Positions 38,947 to 47,288 of a DNA stretch of 64,000 nucleotides are shown here, in pieces. Within the stretch, counting starts at the first letter, position 1. Every line of letters starts with the position of its first letter. The position numbers and the translations under genes are program-made. The DNA comes from JACCSI01 sp963815285 (GTDB lineage: Bacteria; Acidobacteriota; Vicinamibacteria; Vicinamibacterales; UBA2999): positions 124,001 to 188,000 of the forward strand of contig CAWFGB010000011.1 of the NCBI GenBank assembly GCA_963815285.1. Direction: 5' to 3'. The notes beneath the pieces are model-generated. The model made no database searches, had not been told where the DNA came from, and was given only the letters and a program-made list of their open reading frames with translations.

Positions 38947-38961
38947 GCATATACTCACGCT

Positions 38962-39525
38962 ATGAGGTTTCCTTGCGTCCTGCTGTTGACCGCCGCATTA
39001 TCAGTGTCGATGCTCGCCGGCCAGGAGCCGGCCAAGGTGGCCGTGACCAGCCCCGCATTCAAACACGGCCAGCCACTGCCAGTTGATTACACGGCCGACG
39101 GCAAGAACGTGTCGCCGCCGCTGGCCTGGAGCGGCTTGCCGGCCAGTACGCGAGAGATCGCGGTCATCCACGAAGATCCGACTGCGCCCACCCCACAACC
39201 GTTCGTCCACTGGGTGATCTATAAGATTCCAGCGACGGCCAAGGGGCTGCCGGAGAACATCTCTGCGGATCCGGCGACGCCGATGCCGGCCGACCTGACT
39301 GGCGCGGTTCAGGGCATTTCTGGTTTCCGTCGGCCCGGTTATCGCGGCCCCGCACCGCCCAAACCCGGGCGCGTCCACGAATATCACTTCATCGTCTACG
39401 CGCTCGGCGAACCCCTGCAGGTCGAGGCCGGCCTCACCAAGGTGCAATTAGTCGAAGCGATGAAGGGGAAGATCATCGGCCAGGGCGAGATCGTCGGCAC
39501 CTACGAACGCAAGCCCCCCGAGTAA
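38962..39525 (+). CDS. Secreted YbhB/YbcL family (PEBP-like) protein
   Basis: 187 residues with a cleavable signal (MRFPCVLLLTAALSVSMLAG). PEBP family traits are ADGKNVSPPLAWSGLPAST, the ligand-site EDPTAPTPQPFVHWVIYKIP, GFRRPGYRGPAPPKP and EYHFIVYALGEPLQV. Bacterial members are periplasmic; no enzymatic role is agreed, though some act as inhibitors or bind phosphorylated ligands. It follows the esterase with a 15-base gap, so the two are likely co-transcribed. Confidence 0.92.
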   Translation: MRFPCVLLLTAALSVSMLAGQEPAKVAVTSPAFKHGQPLPVDYTADGKNVSPPLAWSGLPASTREIAVIHEDPTAPTPQPFVHWVIYKIPATAKGLPENISADPATPMPADLTGAVQGISGFRRPGYRGPAPPKPGRVHEYHFIVYALGEPLQVEAGLTKVQLVEAMKGKIIGQGEIVGTYERKPPE

Positions 39526-39593
39526 CGCACCGCTCACGCTTCTTCAGCCTTCCTCACGCCTTCACGAACCCGCGCAGGGTTATCGTGCGGGAC

Positions 39594-40208
39594 ATGAAGA
39601 AGCTGGTGGTCGCCGCTGCGCTTACCTTGTGTTTCCCTGTCGAGACCAGCGCCCAGATAACGCCCTGCGGGTCTCGAGCCATCGTTGGCGCGGCCGCAGG
39701 GTTGTTGAACGTCGACATCCCCGTAGATCCCGAACTCGCTGGCGTCGGGCGCCATGGCCTCGCCAAGGCGGGTCTTGGGCTCGAGGGCTCCCTTCATGCC
39801 TCCGTTCCCATCACGTCCGCTTGGAGCCTGTTGACGGAGTTCGGCGCCGGCTCGTTGGATGTGCTCCTCGAGCGTGACGCCTCCGGTGCCGACGTGGAGG
39901 CCAAGACAGGTGACGAGATAGCGCTCCGGCGCCTGCATTTCGGAGTCATGCGTTACCGCGTCAACGCGCTGGCCTGTGTCTACTTTTCAGTCCGGGCAGG
40001 GCTGTATCGATATGCCTATCGGGGAGTGGCGCTGAACGCCCCGGGGGGCGCTGGCGCCATCGGCATTGAAGTGCCCGTCGCCCACTCGGGATCGGTCTTC
40101 TTCGAGACCGAGCTCAATGTAGCGCTCACCAAAGCCCGGCCGCCGATCACCCCAGCGGGGGTTCTCGCCAACGTTCGCCCCGCGCTGGGATTCCGCTATC
40201 GTTTCTAG
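39594..40208 (+). CDS. Small outer-membrane beta-barrel protein candidate
   Basis: 204 residues from ATG 39594; a GTG nine bases earlier is less suited. The N-terminus is a signal peptide ending SAQITP. The rest alternates hydrophobic and polar residues in strands (AWSLLTEFGAGSLDVLLE, FSVRAGLYRYAYRGV, GSVFFETELNVALTK) and the chain ends in Phe (PALGFRYRF), the usual signal for barrel insertion. Length fits an eight-stranded barrel. No named family recognised. Single gene. Confidence 0.65.
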   Translation: MKKLVVAAALTLCFPVETSAQITPCGSRAIVGAAAGLLNVDIPVDPELAGVGRHGLAKAGLGLEGSLHASVPITSAWSLLTEFGAGSLDVLLERDASGADVEAKTGDEIALRRLHFGVMRYRVNALACVYFSVRAGLYRYAYRGVALNAPGGAGAIGIEVPVAHSGSVFFETELNVALTKARPPITPAGVLANVRPALGFRYRF

Positions 40209-40230
40209 GTGCGGTGTTCCGCGCCATGCC

Positions 40231-43200
40231 CTATTGCTGTGTTGACGTCGGTGTCGGTCGCTTTGGCTCCGTCTCCCACCAGAACTGCTTGGGCAACGGC
40301 CGCTGCTGCGGCCAGATCATGTTGAGCGTCTCGGCCTCGTACAGCTCGCCGTTCTTCATCACGTAACGAACCGAGTTCGTGTTCCGGATGTTCTCGAGCG
40401 GGTTGCGATCCATGACGACGAGATCGGCGAGCTTGCCGGCTTCGATCGAGCCCAGATCCTGCTGCAATCCGATCGCCTCTGCGCCGAATATGGTGATCAC
40501 TTTCAACGTGTCGTGGTTACTCATCCCGCCCGACTGCAGATTCCATGTCTCCCAATGCGCGCCGAGCCCCTGCAGCTGACCGTGGCTGCCGAGCCCAGCC
40601 CGGCCGCCGGCGCGGACGATGTCGGCGACGGCCTTGGCGATCTTGTCGTGGCCGTACTCCTCCGGGATGAACCACTGGGCACGGCGACGCGTCATGTTGT
40701 CGAGCAGCTCCCACGGCACCCACTTGCGCAGCTTTGCGTCGTTGACGACGTCCTCGTGCTGGAAGTAATAGTTCTCGCTCCACGGCGCGCCGTAGGCGAC
40801 GAGGATGGTCGGCGTGTAGAACGTCCTGGTCTTGACGACGTACTCGATGACGTCCTTGTAGAGCGGCATGATCGGGAAGCTGTGTTCCTGTCCCGAGTAA
40901 CCGTCGGCCATCTGCGTCAAATTCAACTTCAGATCGAGCGATCCTTCGATGGTGGCCGTGATGCCGTACTCCTTGCACGCCTCGATAATCCACTGTCGGA
41001 CAATCCGGTCGCCGGCGACGTACTGCTTGAGGGTGTTCGTTCGATAGGCGTCGCGATAGCGCTTGATGTAGTTGAACGCGGCCTCGCGGGAGTCGATGCC
41101 CGAGCCAGCGAACACCCCTGGCCCCGTCGCATAGACGCGAGGTCCAGGCATGACGCCGGCATCGACCATGTCCGCGTAGGCGAAGACGTCGGGTGTCGAC
41201 GTCTGCGGATCGCGTGTGGTGGTGACGCCGTACGCGAGGTTCGCCAGATGCTGCCACACCTCGGTCTGGTGCAATCCGCGCGGCGCCCACATGTGCGCAT
41301 GAACGTCCACCCAACCCGGCATGATCGTCTTGCCCGCGACGCTGATCGTCCGGGTGTTGGCCGGCGCCTTCAAGGAGCCGCGCCTGCCGACCGCGGCAAT
41401 CTTGTTGTCGGTAACCAGCACGTCACCGTTGGCAATCACCTCGTCACCCTTCATCGTGATGATGCGCGCGCCGGTCAGCAGCACCGAGCCCTTGGCGCGG
41501 GCTCGGGAGAAGGCCACGGTGACATCCGTCTTGCCCGGTGCATCGGCGTCGATCGGCTGCTGGAAGAATTGCGCGCCCCACGCCCACGTTACCCCTTTGC
41601 CATCCCGGGTCCAGCGCAGGTAGTCCCCACCCTCGGCCGACATCCGCTTGATCGGCACGGCGGCGTTGTCGCCGCGGCCCGTGATCCTGACGTCAACGGT
41701 CTCGCGGCCGGCCATCGGAACGGTGATCAGGAAATGACGGCCCTGCAAGCTCACGAACGCACGCGTGCCATCGGGCGAGAGGCGAATCTCAGTCGCGCTC
41801 GGGGGGTTGTTGCCAGGGCCGATCCCCGTCACCCGGAAGTGGGTGCGCCGATCGTAGCCATCGAGGGTGATCGACTGCAGGCCGCGATTACCCGTCAAAT
41901 ACACGCGGCGCGAATCGTTGCGGATGAAATGCGGATCCCGCCCGCCTTGCGCCGAGGCGATGAAGGTCGAGGCGCCACCGGTGGCCGCCATCGATCGCAG
42001 TTCCAGCGTGTTCGGCGGGTTGACGCCGCTGATCTCGCCGGGCGCGCCGTCTTCGTCCGGTGCCGGGGTGTCGAGCAGAATCGAGTAGAGCTGATCCGCG
42101 GCGGCACCGCGGATGAACACGATTTTCGAGCCATCGGGGGTGTACTCCGGATCGAGGTAATACCCCTCGTCCGAGGTGAGCGCCTGCGCCTGGCCGCCGC
42201 CGGCCGGCACGCGCTTGATGTGGCCGCCCGTCGTCGACCAGGTGACGTAGATGATCGACTGCCCGTCGGGAGACCAGGCAGGCATGAACTCCCCTTCGAC
42301 GGTGCCTGAAGTCCCTAAGGTGCCTGAGGCGCCCAGCGTGATTGGCGGTTGCGAGGTCAGCAGCCGAGGCTGACCATCAGGCAGTTCCATCATGTAGAGC
42401 CGGTTCATGGCGCTGAAGACCACGCGCTTGCCGTCGGGCGACAGGGACGGCCAGCGGATCAAACGCGCCCGCACGTTGTCCTCGTCCTCGACCCGAACCG
42501 GCGTGTAGACGCGCGGCGCGATCTCGGCTTGGACACGCACGGACATCGGGATCAGGCGCGACTCGCCGGTCGCGAAATCGACCCGGTGAATTTTGCCGCC
42601 GATCGGAACCACCAGCGATTGACCGTCGGGCATGAAGTCGTAGCGCGGCAGCGTATCGCGGCTGGCGCGCGACTCCTGATCGTCGCGGGTGACGGGGTAG
42701 ATCAACCAGCGCTCGGCGCCGGTCTCGAGGTTACGGACGCGCAGCCCCGTTTCGGTCTTGTGCCGGGTGCCATAGACCATCCACTTGCCGTCTGGAGAAA
42801 GCGCCGGACGCATGGCCGAACCGCGCGCGTTGGTGACTTGGGACGCGTCACCGGTCTCCCGGTCATGGCGGTACACCTGCCACAAGGGAAACTGCGCGTT
42901 GTAAGTGAACGTGCCGTTGCGTTGCGTGTAATAGATGAAGCGGCCGTCCGGCGCCGCCACCGCGCCCATCTTGTTGGTCGGCGGCGGCGGCGGCGGCCCC
43001 TGTGCATCCGGACCGGGCTGCGGCGGCGGGGCTGGACCCACTCGCACGCCGGTACCGCCGTCGCGGTGATACATGAACAGGCCGAACGTGCCAGGCTCGG
43101 GTGGGCGGGATTTCGAGACGAGGATGTAGTCACCGTCGGGCGTCCACGCGGGCGACACCATGATCTGGGGCCGTTCGTTGGTACGCGTGTCCTTGCTGAT

Positions 43201-43587
43201 CGCGCGCGGATTTGAGCCATCCGCGTCGGCCATCCAGAGGTTCTCGACGCCCGTGCGGTCGGTCAGAAAGGCGATGCTCTTGCCGTCCGGCGAATACGTC
43301 GGCTGACTCTCGAACGACAGCTCGCCCATGATGCGCGTCGCCTGCCCGCCCTCGATCGGCATGATGTAGAGATCGCCGAGCACGTCGAAGAGCAGTGTGC
43401 GGCCGTCCGGGGAGACGTCAATCGAAGGCCATGTCACTTCGTCGGTGGTGAACTCGATGGTCTCAGCGGTCTTCAGAATGAGACCCTCGGGCGTGCGGTT
43501 GCCCTCGGTCTGTTCCTGACCGCGGGTGGGGACGAGCGTGGCGGCAGAAACAACGGCTGCGACGAGCAGCAGGCGCGCGAACTTCAT
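40231..43587 (-). CDS. Secreted TolB-propeller/amidohydrolase fusion
   Basis: 1118 residues. Strong Shine-Dalgarno (GAGGAGGAA) before ATG and a signal peptide (FARLLLVAAVVSAATLV). Residues ~50-650 hold WD40/PD40-like blades with the repeated SPDG motif (VSPDGRTLLFDV, YSPDGKSIAFLTD, LSPDGKRVVFSA, WSPDGQSIIYVT). A Pro/Gly-rich linker is at about residue 185. Residues ~700-1060 are an amidohydrolase with GWVDVHAHMWAPRG (metal His pair), AGLGSHGQLQGLG and the C-terminal GSIEAGKLADLVVMDRNPL. The combination is common in Acidobacteria and Bacteroidetes as exported peptidase-like or cyclic-amide hydrolases. The propeller may bind peptides or the envelope. Substrate unknown. Confidence 0.92.
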   Translation of the reverse strand: MKFARLLLVAAVVSAATLVPTRGQEQTEGNRTPEGLILKTAETIEFTTDEVTWPSIDVSPDGRTLLFDVLGDLYIMPIEGGQATRIMGELSFESQPTYSPDGKSIAFLTDRTGVENLWMADADGSNPRAISKDTRTNERPQIMVSPAWTPDGDYILVSKSRPPEPGTFGLFMYHRDGGTGVRVGPAPPPQPGPDAQGPPPPPPTNKMGAVAAPDGRFIYYTQRNGTFTYNAQFPLWQVYRHDRETGDASQVTNARGSAMRPALSPDGKWMVYGTRHKTETGLRVRNLETGAERWLIYPVTRDDQESRASRDTLPRYDFMPDGQSLVVPIGGKIHRVDFATGESRLIPMSVRVQAEIAPRVYTPVRVEDEDNVRARLIRWPSLSPDGKRVVFSAMNRLYMMELPDGQPRLLTSQPPITLGASGTLGTSGTVEGEFMPAWSPDGQSIIYVTWSTTGGHIKRVPAGGGQAQALTSDEGYYLDPEYTPDGSKIVFIRGAAADQLYSILLDTPAPDEDGAPGEISGVNPPNTLELRSMAATGGASTFIASAQGGRDPHFIRNDSRRVYLTGNRGLQSITLDGYDRRTHFRVTGIGPGNNPPSATEIRLSPDGTRAFVSLQGRHFLITVPMAGRETVDVRITGRGDNAAVPIKRMSAEGGDYLRWTRDGKGVTWAWGAQFFQQPIDADAPGKTDVTVAFSRARAKGSVLLTGARIITMKGDEVIANGDVLVTDNKIAAVGRRGSLKAPANTRTISVAGKTIMPGWVDVHAHMWAPRGLHQTEVWQHLANLAYGVTTTRDPQTSTPDVFAYADMVDAGVMPGPRVYATGPGVFAGSGIDSREAAFNYIKRYRDAYRTNTLKQYVAGDRIVRQWIIEACKEYGITATIEGSLDLKLNLTQMADGYSGQEHSFPIMPLYKDVIEYVVKTRTFYTPTILVAYGAPWSENYYFQHEDVVNDAKLRKWVPWELLDNMTRRRAQWFIPEEYGHDKIAKAVADIVRAGGRAGLGSHGQLQGLGAHWETWNLQSGGMSNHDTLKVITIFGAEAIGLQQDLGSIEAGKLADLVVMDRNPLENIRNTNSVRYVMKNGELYEAETLNMIWPQQRPLPKQFWWETEPKRPTPTSTQQ

Positions 43588-43667
43588 GGTTCCTCCTCGG
43601 AAGAGGCATCATATGGCAGGTAGGGCCGGCAGGGCGGGTAACGGGGCGAAGGCAGGTAAGGCTCAGT

Positions 43668-44870
43668 ATGAACAGGCTGTTGATCGTTGCGGTCGCGGTC
43701 AGTCTCTCGATCTTGGTGCAAGCGCAGGGGCTGCCGCGGGTGGCGCCCGCCGTGGTCGGGCTTGATCAAGCGAAATTGGGCGAAGCGACCCGGCTCCTGG
43801 CTCAGTTCGTGGCCGAGCAGAAGATTGCTGGTGCCATCGCGGCTGTCGCGCGGCGGGGCCGGCTGGCGTACTTCGAAACCGTCGGTGTGCAGGACCTCGA
43901 GTCGAAAACGCCGATGTCTGACCGCACGGTCTTCCGCATCTATTCGATGACGCGACAGGTGACGGCCGTCGCCGCCATGATGCTGCATGAGGAAGGCAAG
44001 TTTCGCCTCGACGATCCGATCGCGAAATACCTGGCGGAATTTGCCGGCATCCAGGTGGTCACGCCCGAGGGCCGGCGCCCGCCCGCCCGTGCGATCACGG
44101 TCGAGGACGTCTTTCTCCACACCTCGGGCATCAACGATCGGCAGACCGAGCTCTATCAGCGCGAGAAGGTTCGCTCACGCGCCGAACCTCTGCCGCAGCT
44201 GATGGCCAACATCGTCCGCGTCGGGCTGATGGAGGACCCGGGCACGCGTTTCCGTTACGGCGAAAACACCAGCGTGCTCGGCCGGCTCGTGGAAGTGTGG
44301 TCCGGCATGCCACTCGACGCTTTCCTCGAAGCGCGCGTGTTCAAGCCGCTGCGGATGGTGGATAGCGGCTTCGTCGTCCGTCCCGAGCAGCGCGCGCGCT
44401 GGACGATGGTCTACTCGCTAGCCAACGGCGGCGGCCTCGAGGTCAGCGAGGTCGAGGAGGTCCCGTTCACCGAGAAGCCCGCCCTCCTCGAAGGCACGGT
44501 CGGTCTCGTGACGAGCGTGCCCGACTACCTGCGTTTCTGCCAGATGCTGCTGAACAACGGCGAACTCGACGGCACCCGACTGCTCAAGTCCGAGACCATC
44601 GGGCGGATGGTCATCAACGGATTGCCCGACGCCGTCATGCAAGAGCGGCGCGGCAACGTTGGCTGGGGCCTCATCAACGCCAATGTCGTCCTCGACCCCG
44701 CATCACCGCTTCGAGGCGAGTATTCGTGGGACGGCACGGCCGGCACCATCTTCTGGATCGATCCCGCGCGGGAGATGGTCACGCTGCTCTTCGCACCCGC
44801 GCGCCCGTCGAACCCCGACGGGATCAGGCAGAAGTTCAAGGCGCTCGTACAAGAAGCGCTGCGAGATTGA
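43668..44870 (+). CDS. Beta-lactamase family serine hydrolase with SxxR in place of SxxK
   Basis: 400 residues, signal peptide at the N-terminus (NRLLIVAVAVSLSILVQA). The class C beta-lactamase/D-Ala-carboxypeptidase fold is evident: AAVARRGRLAYFETVGVQD, the nucleophile motif FRIYSMTRQVTAVAAMML, LHTSGIND, the second motif FRYGENTSVLG and the terminal GEYSWDGTAGTIFWID. The nucleophile Ser93 is followed by Met-Thr-Arg96, whereas the family normally has Lys at that place as general base. Activity may therefore be altered or lost, unless Arg occurs naturally in this subgroup. Probable role is periplasmic ester or peptide hydrolysis. The 307 bases after it (44871-45177) hold a short repeat and no gene. 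Confidence 0.88.
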   Translation: MNRLLIVAVAVSLSILVQAQGLPRVAPAVVGLDQAKLGEATRLLAQFVAEQKIAGAIAAVARRGRLAYFETVGVQDLESKTPMSDRTVFRIYSMTRQVTAVAAMMLHEEGKFRLDDPIAKYLAEFAGIQVVTPEGRRPPARAITVEDVFLHTSGINDRQTELYQREKVRSRAEPLPQLMANIVRVGLMEDPGTRFRYGENTSVLGRLVEVWSGMPLDAFLEARVFKPLRMVDSGFVVRPEQRARWTMVYSLANGGGLEVSEVEEVPFTEKPALLEGTVGLVTSVPDYLRFCQMLLNNGELDGTRLLKSETIGRMVINGLPDAVMQERRGNVGWGLINANVVLDPASPLRGEYSWDGTAGTIFWIDPAREMVTLLFAPARPSNPDGIRQKFKALVQEALRD

Positions 44871-44923
44871 CGATCCACAGAACACGCCCAACGATCCACA
44901 GAACACACAGAATCACAGAACTA
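44871..44923. repeat. CGATCCACAGAACAC repeat, inverted copy at 46475-46489
   Basis: CGATCCACAGAACAC occurs at 44871-44885 and a longer version ending CACACAG at 44892-44910. The exact reverse complement of the first lies at 46475-46489. The pair brackets the metalloprotease gene. Confidence 0.75.
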
Positions 44924-45177
44924 CCATTTCCGTCTTCGTGGTACGTCTAGCTCGTGAAGGACGACTCTCTTTCGTCCGGCGCCTGGAAAGAAACCAAGTG
45001 GAGCGGCACAGCGGCGACGGCGTGTCGGTTTCACGGCTTCGTCAGCGACTCACACCTTGGACTTCCGCGTGGTGATGGCGTTCACTGAGGTGGCAATTGA
45101 GGGTCTCGGAATGCGCGGCGAGACAGGCCAGGGCGAAGACCAGACGGCCGTGGCGTAGATCCCTCAGGAATCGACGA

Positions 45178-46033
45178 TCACCACGGAGGAGGCAGCAATC
45201 CGCTCAGGATCGGCTTGTCGAACGAACTCAGCTCGGCGATGGCCAGCGCATCGAGACCGCTAATAAGCTGCCGCTCTCCCGGAAGCGGATCAGGAACCAT
45301 CAATGGCTGGGTTCCTTCAGCGAAGGGGCCCTCATTGAAATGATCGCTAAGATGGTGAAGTAGAATCGCGAGGCCCGCGTACGGTCTCGGTGCGGTGATC
45401 GTGAGATAACAACCAGGCAAATCGGGTTTGGGCAGGCACACATACCCGACGTAGCGACTATCAAATCCCAGGAGATGGCCGATCTCATGGGTGGCAACCG
45501 TCAACAAGTCGATTCTGCCCGCGGCGGCTCCAGTCGCCTGGCTGAAAACGCGCCCGTGATTCAGAGGGACGTCGTCCAGCAGGTACGACGAGTACCTGTT
45601 TGTACTCGGTGCTATCGCGGGGAGTCGGATCGGCAAAAAAGCCTGGATCGCCCGGTGCGTTGTTGAATTCGACAGCGCCATGCGTGATCCGCACCGGATT
45701 ATTCCCGCCGTAGGAAAGTGTAATCGCTCGTCCCCACGGGCCGTCACCCAGGGTGCGCCACCCGAACTCGATGGTGACATCCCAGTTCCCACTGCCACTC
45801 TTGAAGACCTCCTCCCACGCCTCGGCAGCGACCTTGAAAATTTCTTCGAGGTCTCCACCGCCGACCATCATGTCAGGCACCGGCGGAAGGCCTCCCGTGA
45901 ACACCGGTCGAATTTTGAGTCCCGCCTGGGCAGGAGAAGCGGCGAGAAGGACGATAAAACCAACACCCACGGCGGCGGCAATCCTGCGCCGCGCTCGAAG
46001 CCCGATCGTGATGTCGAGCAGCTTCTTAATCAT
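45178..46033 (-). pseudogene. Secreted zinc metalloprotease (HEIGHxLGF type), +1 frameshift
   Basis: ATG 46033 has a GAGGG Shine-Dalgarno, and the start encodes a signal peptide (RRIAAAVGVGFIVLLAASPAQA). The first frame holds the N-terminal part up to FADPTPRDSTEYKQ. At about 45595 the frame shifts; removing one base in GGTAC joins it to YSSYLLDDVPLNHGR and then the active-site segment LLTVATHEIGHLLGFDSRY. The HExxH zinc site is intact. The position of the usual third His of matrixins (HExxHxxGxxH) is Ser, with Asp just before, as in a PEP-CTERM-associated metalloprotease group with HEIGHALGF-like sites. Total length about 284 residues. It may be a real gene with a sequence error. Repeats flank it on both sides. 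Confidence 0.75.
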
Positions 46034-46394
46034 CGGAACCCTCGTCTCTCGCAAGAATGACAAGCGGCGAAAAGATGGTGGCAGCGCACATGACCTGAAA
46101 CCACCAGGCGCCCGCCACTGGCACAAAGCGACCGCATCAACCGACACGCGTCGAACGAATCCTGTTGCGGGCAAGAAAGCGTGAGGCAGCGAGACTGGCA
46201 GAGCTCAGGTCGGGTGTCAAGGAAATCCTACGTGCTGGTCCCCGTACATCGGCGTCGATGAAAAGGCGTTTCGGAAGTGCACCGCTACCACACGCACGAG
46301 CCTCAAGGGGGTCGCGATGGCTATGTGGCCTCAAACATCACGACTGCCATCTATTCACTGCGGAGGTCTCGGTCTATGCCCGCTGATCCCTGGT

Positions 46395-46460
46395 GGGGGG
46401 GAGAGCAAGAAAAGAAAAAGACAGAAAAGGAGAAGAAGGCGAAGAGTAGAAGAAAAAGAG
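46395..46460. repeat. Polypurine tract
   Basis: About 65 bases nearly all G or A on the plus strand, starting with a run of G, within the 533-base gene-free gap between the metalloprotease and methyltransferase genes. The composition is unlike the rest of the window. The rest of this gap holds the repeat at 46461-46535 and nothing I recognise. Confidence 0.7.
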
Positions 46461-46535
46461 TTTCTGTGTCTTCTGTGTTCTGTGGATCGTGTGTTTCTGT
46501 GGATCGTTGTTTGTGTGGATCGTGTGTGATTTCTA
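46461..46535. repeat. TTCTGTGTTCTGTGGATCG repeat, inverted relative to 44871
   Basis: GTGTTCTGTGGATCG at 46475-46489 is the exact complement of the copy at 44871-44885, and two further GTGGATCGT units follow (46497-46508 and 46515-46524). Just after it, a 22-base near-repeat (CGTGGGCTACGGCTTCGGAT / CGTGGCCTACGGCTTC) runs into the end of the next gene. Confidence 0.7.
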
Positions 46536-46566
46536 TCGATCGTGGGCTACGGCTTCGGATCGTGGC

Positions 46567-47250
46567 CTACGGCTTCTGCGCGACGACGAGGAACCAGCGA
46601 TTGGTACGGTCCTCTGTGGAGATGATCGTCAGTCCCGCAGCCTTGAGCTCGCTGGCCACCACTTCGGCCGTGACGCCATGCGCCGCCTCTTCGCCGCGCT
46701 TTCCCGGAGGCGCCGTGGCTGCGTTGTTGCGCGGCGGGAAATCGATGACCGCCACGCGCGTGCCCGGCTTGAGCGCCCGCACGAAGCTGGCGTTCATGGT
46801 CGTCGGGTCAGCAAAGTGGTGGTAGACGTTGCGCATGAAGATCGCGTCGCAGCAGAGGTCCGGCAGGTTGGCGTGGGCGGCCTGCCCCTCCACGACCTGC
46901 ACGTTTGATGCACCGCTCTTCTCGATCGCGCCGCGCAGTTTGGCGAGCCGCTCGTCGCCAAGCTCGCTCGTGAACACCCGTCCACCCGGACCGACGTGCT
47001 TGGCCAGCGCAATCGTCAGCTCTCCGCCACCCGCGCCGATTTCGGCCACCACGTGCCCGGGCTTGAGCTGGAGGACCTTGATGAGCGTCTCGGTGTCGGT
47101 CGCGTTGTCCTGCGCGTAGGCGGTCGACGCGACGAGCGTGACCAGGAGCGTGCGGATGGCAGCCCCGACCGAGGGCCGGAAAGCGCAGACTTTGGCCCTG
47201 CCACCGAGAACGACGCAGCCGCGACTCGCGCCCCAAACGGGTGTGCTCAT
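46567..47250 (-). CDS. Secreted or periplasmic class I methyltransferase
   Basis: About 227 residues from ATG 47250. The family core is VVAEIGAGGGELTIALAKHV (SAM motif I), VFTSELGDERLAKLR and LPDLCCDAIFMRNVYHHFADP, with the end DRTNRWFLVVAQKP. Before the core there is a hydrophobic segment ending ASTAYAQDN, which looks like a signal peptide. Methyltransferases with this layout (exported, near envelope genes) occur in Acidobacteria; the substrate is unknown. An in-frame start at 47307 would overlap the divergent ABC gene, so 47250 is preferred. Confidence 0.8.
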   Translation of the reverse strand: MSTPVWGASRGCVVLGGRAKVCAFRPSVGAAIRTLLVTLVASTAYAQDNATDTETLIKVLQLKPGHVVAEIGAGGGELTIALAKHVGPGGRVFTSELGDERLAKLRGAIEKSGASNVQVVEGQAAHANLPDLCCDAIFMRNVYHHFADPTTMNASFVRALKPGTRVAVIDFPPRNNAATAPPGKRGEEAAHGVTAEVVASELKAAGLTIISTEDRTNRWFLVVAQKP

Positions 47251-47288
47251 GCGGATAAAGACGACCGAACCGCGCCGGCGGTTTACTT

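Noticed and set aside
40513..42309. 598-codon plus-strand open frame
   Set aside because: Lies inside the antisense of the propeller-amidohydrolase gene and has no recognisable domain.
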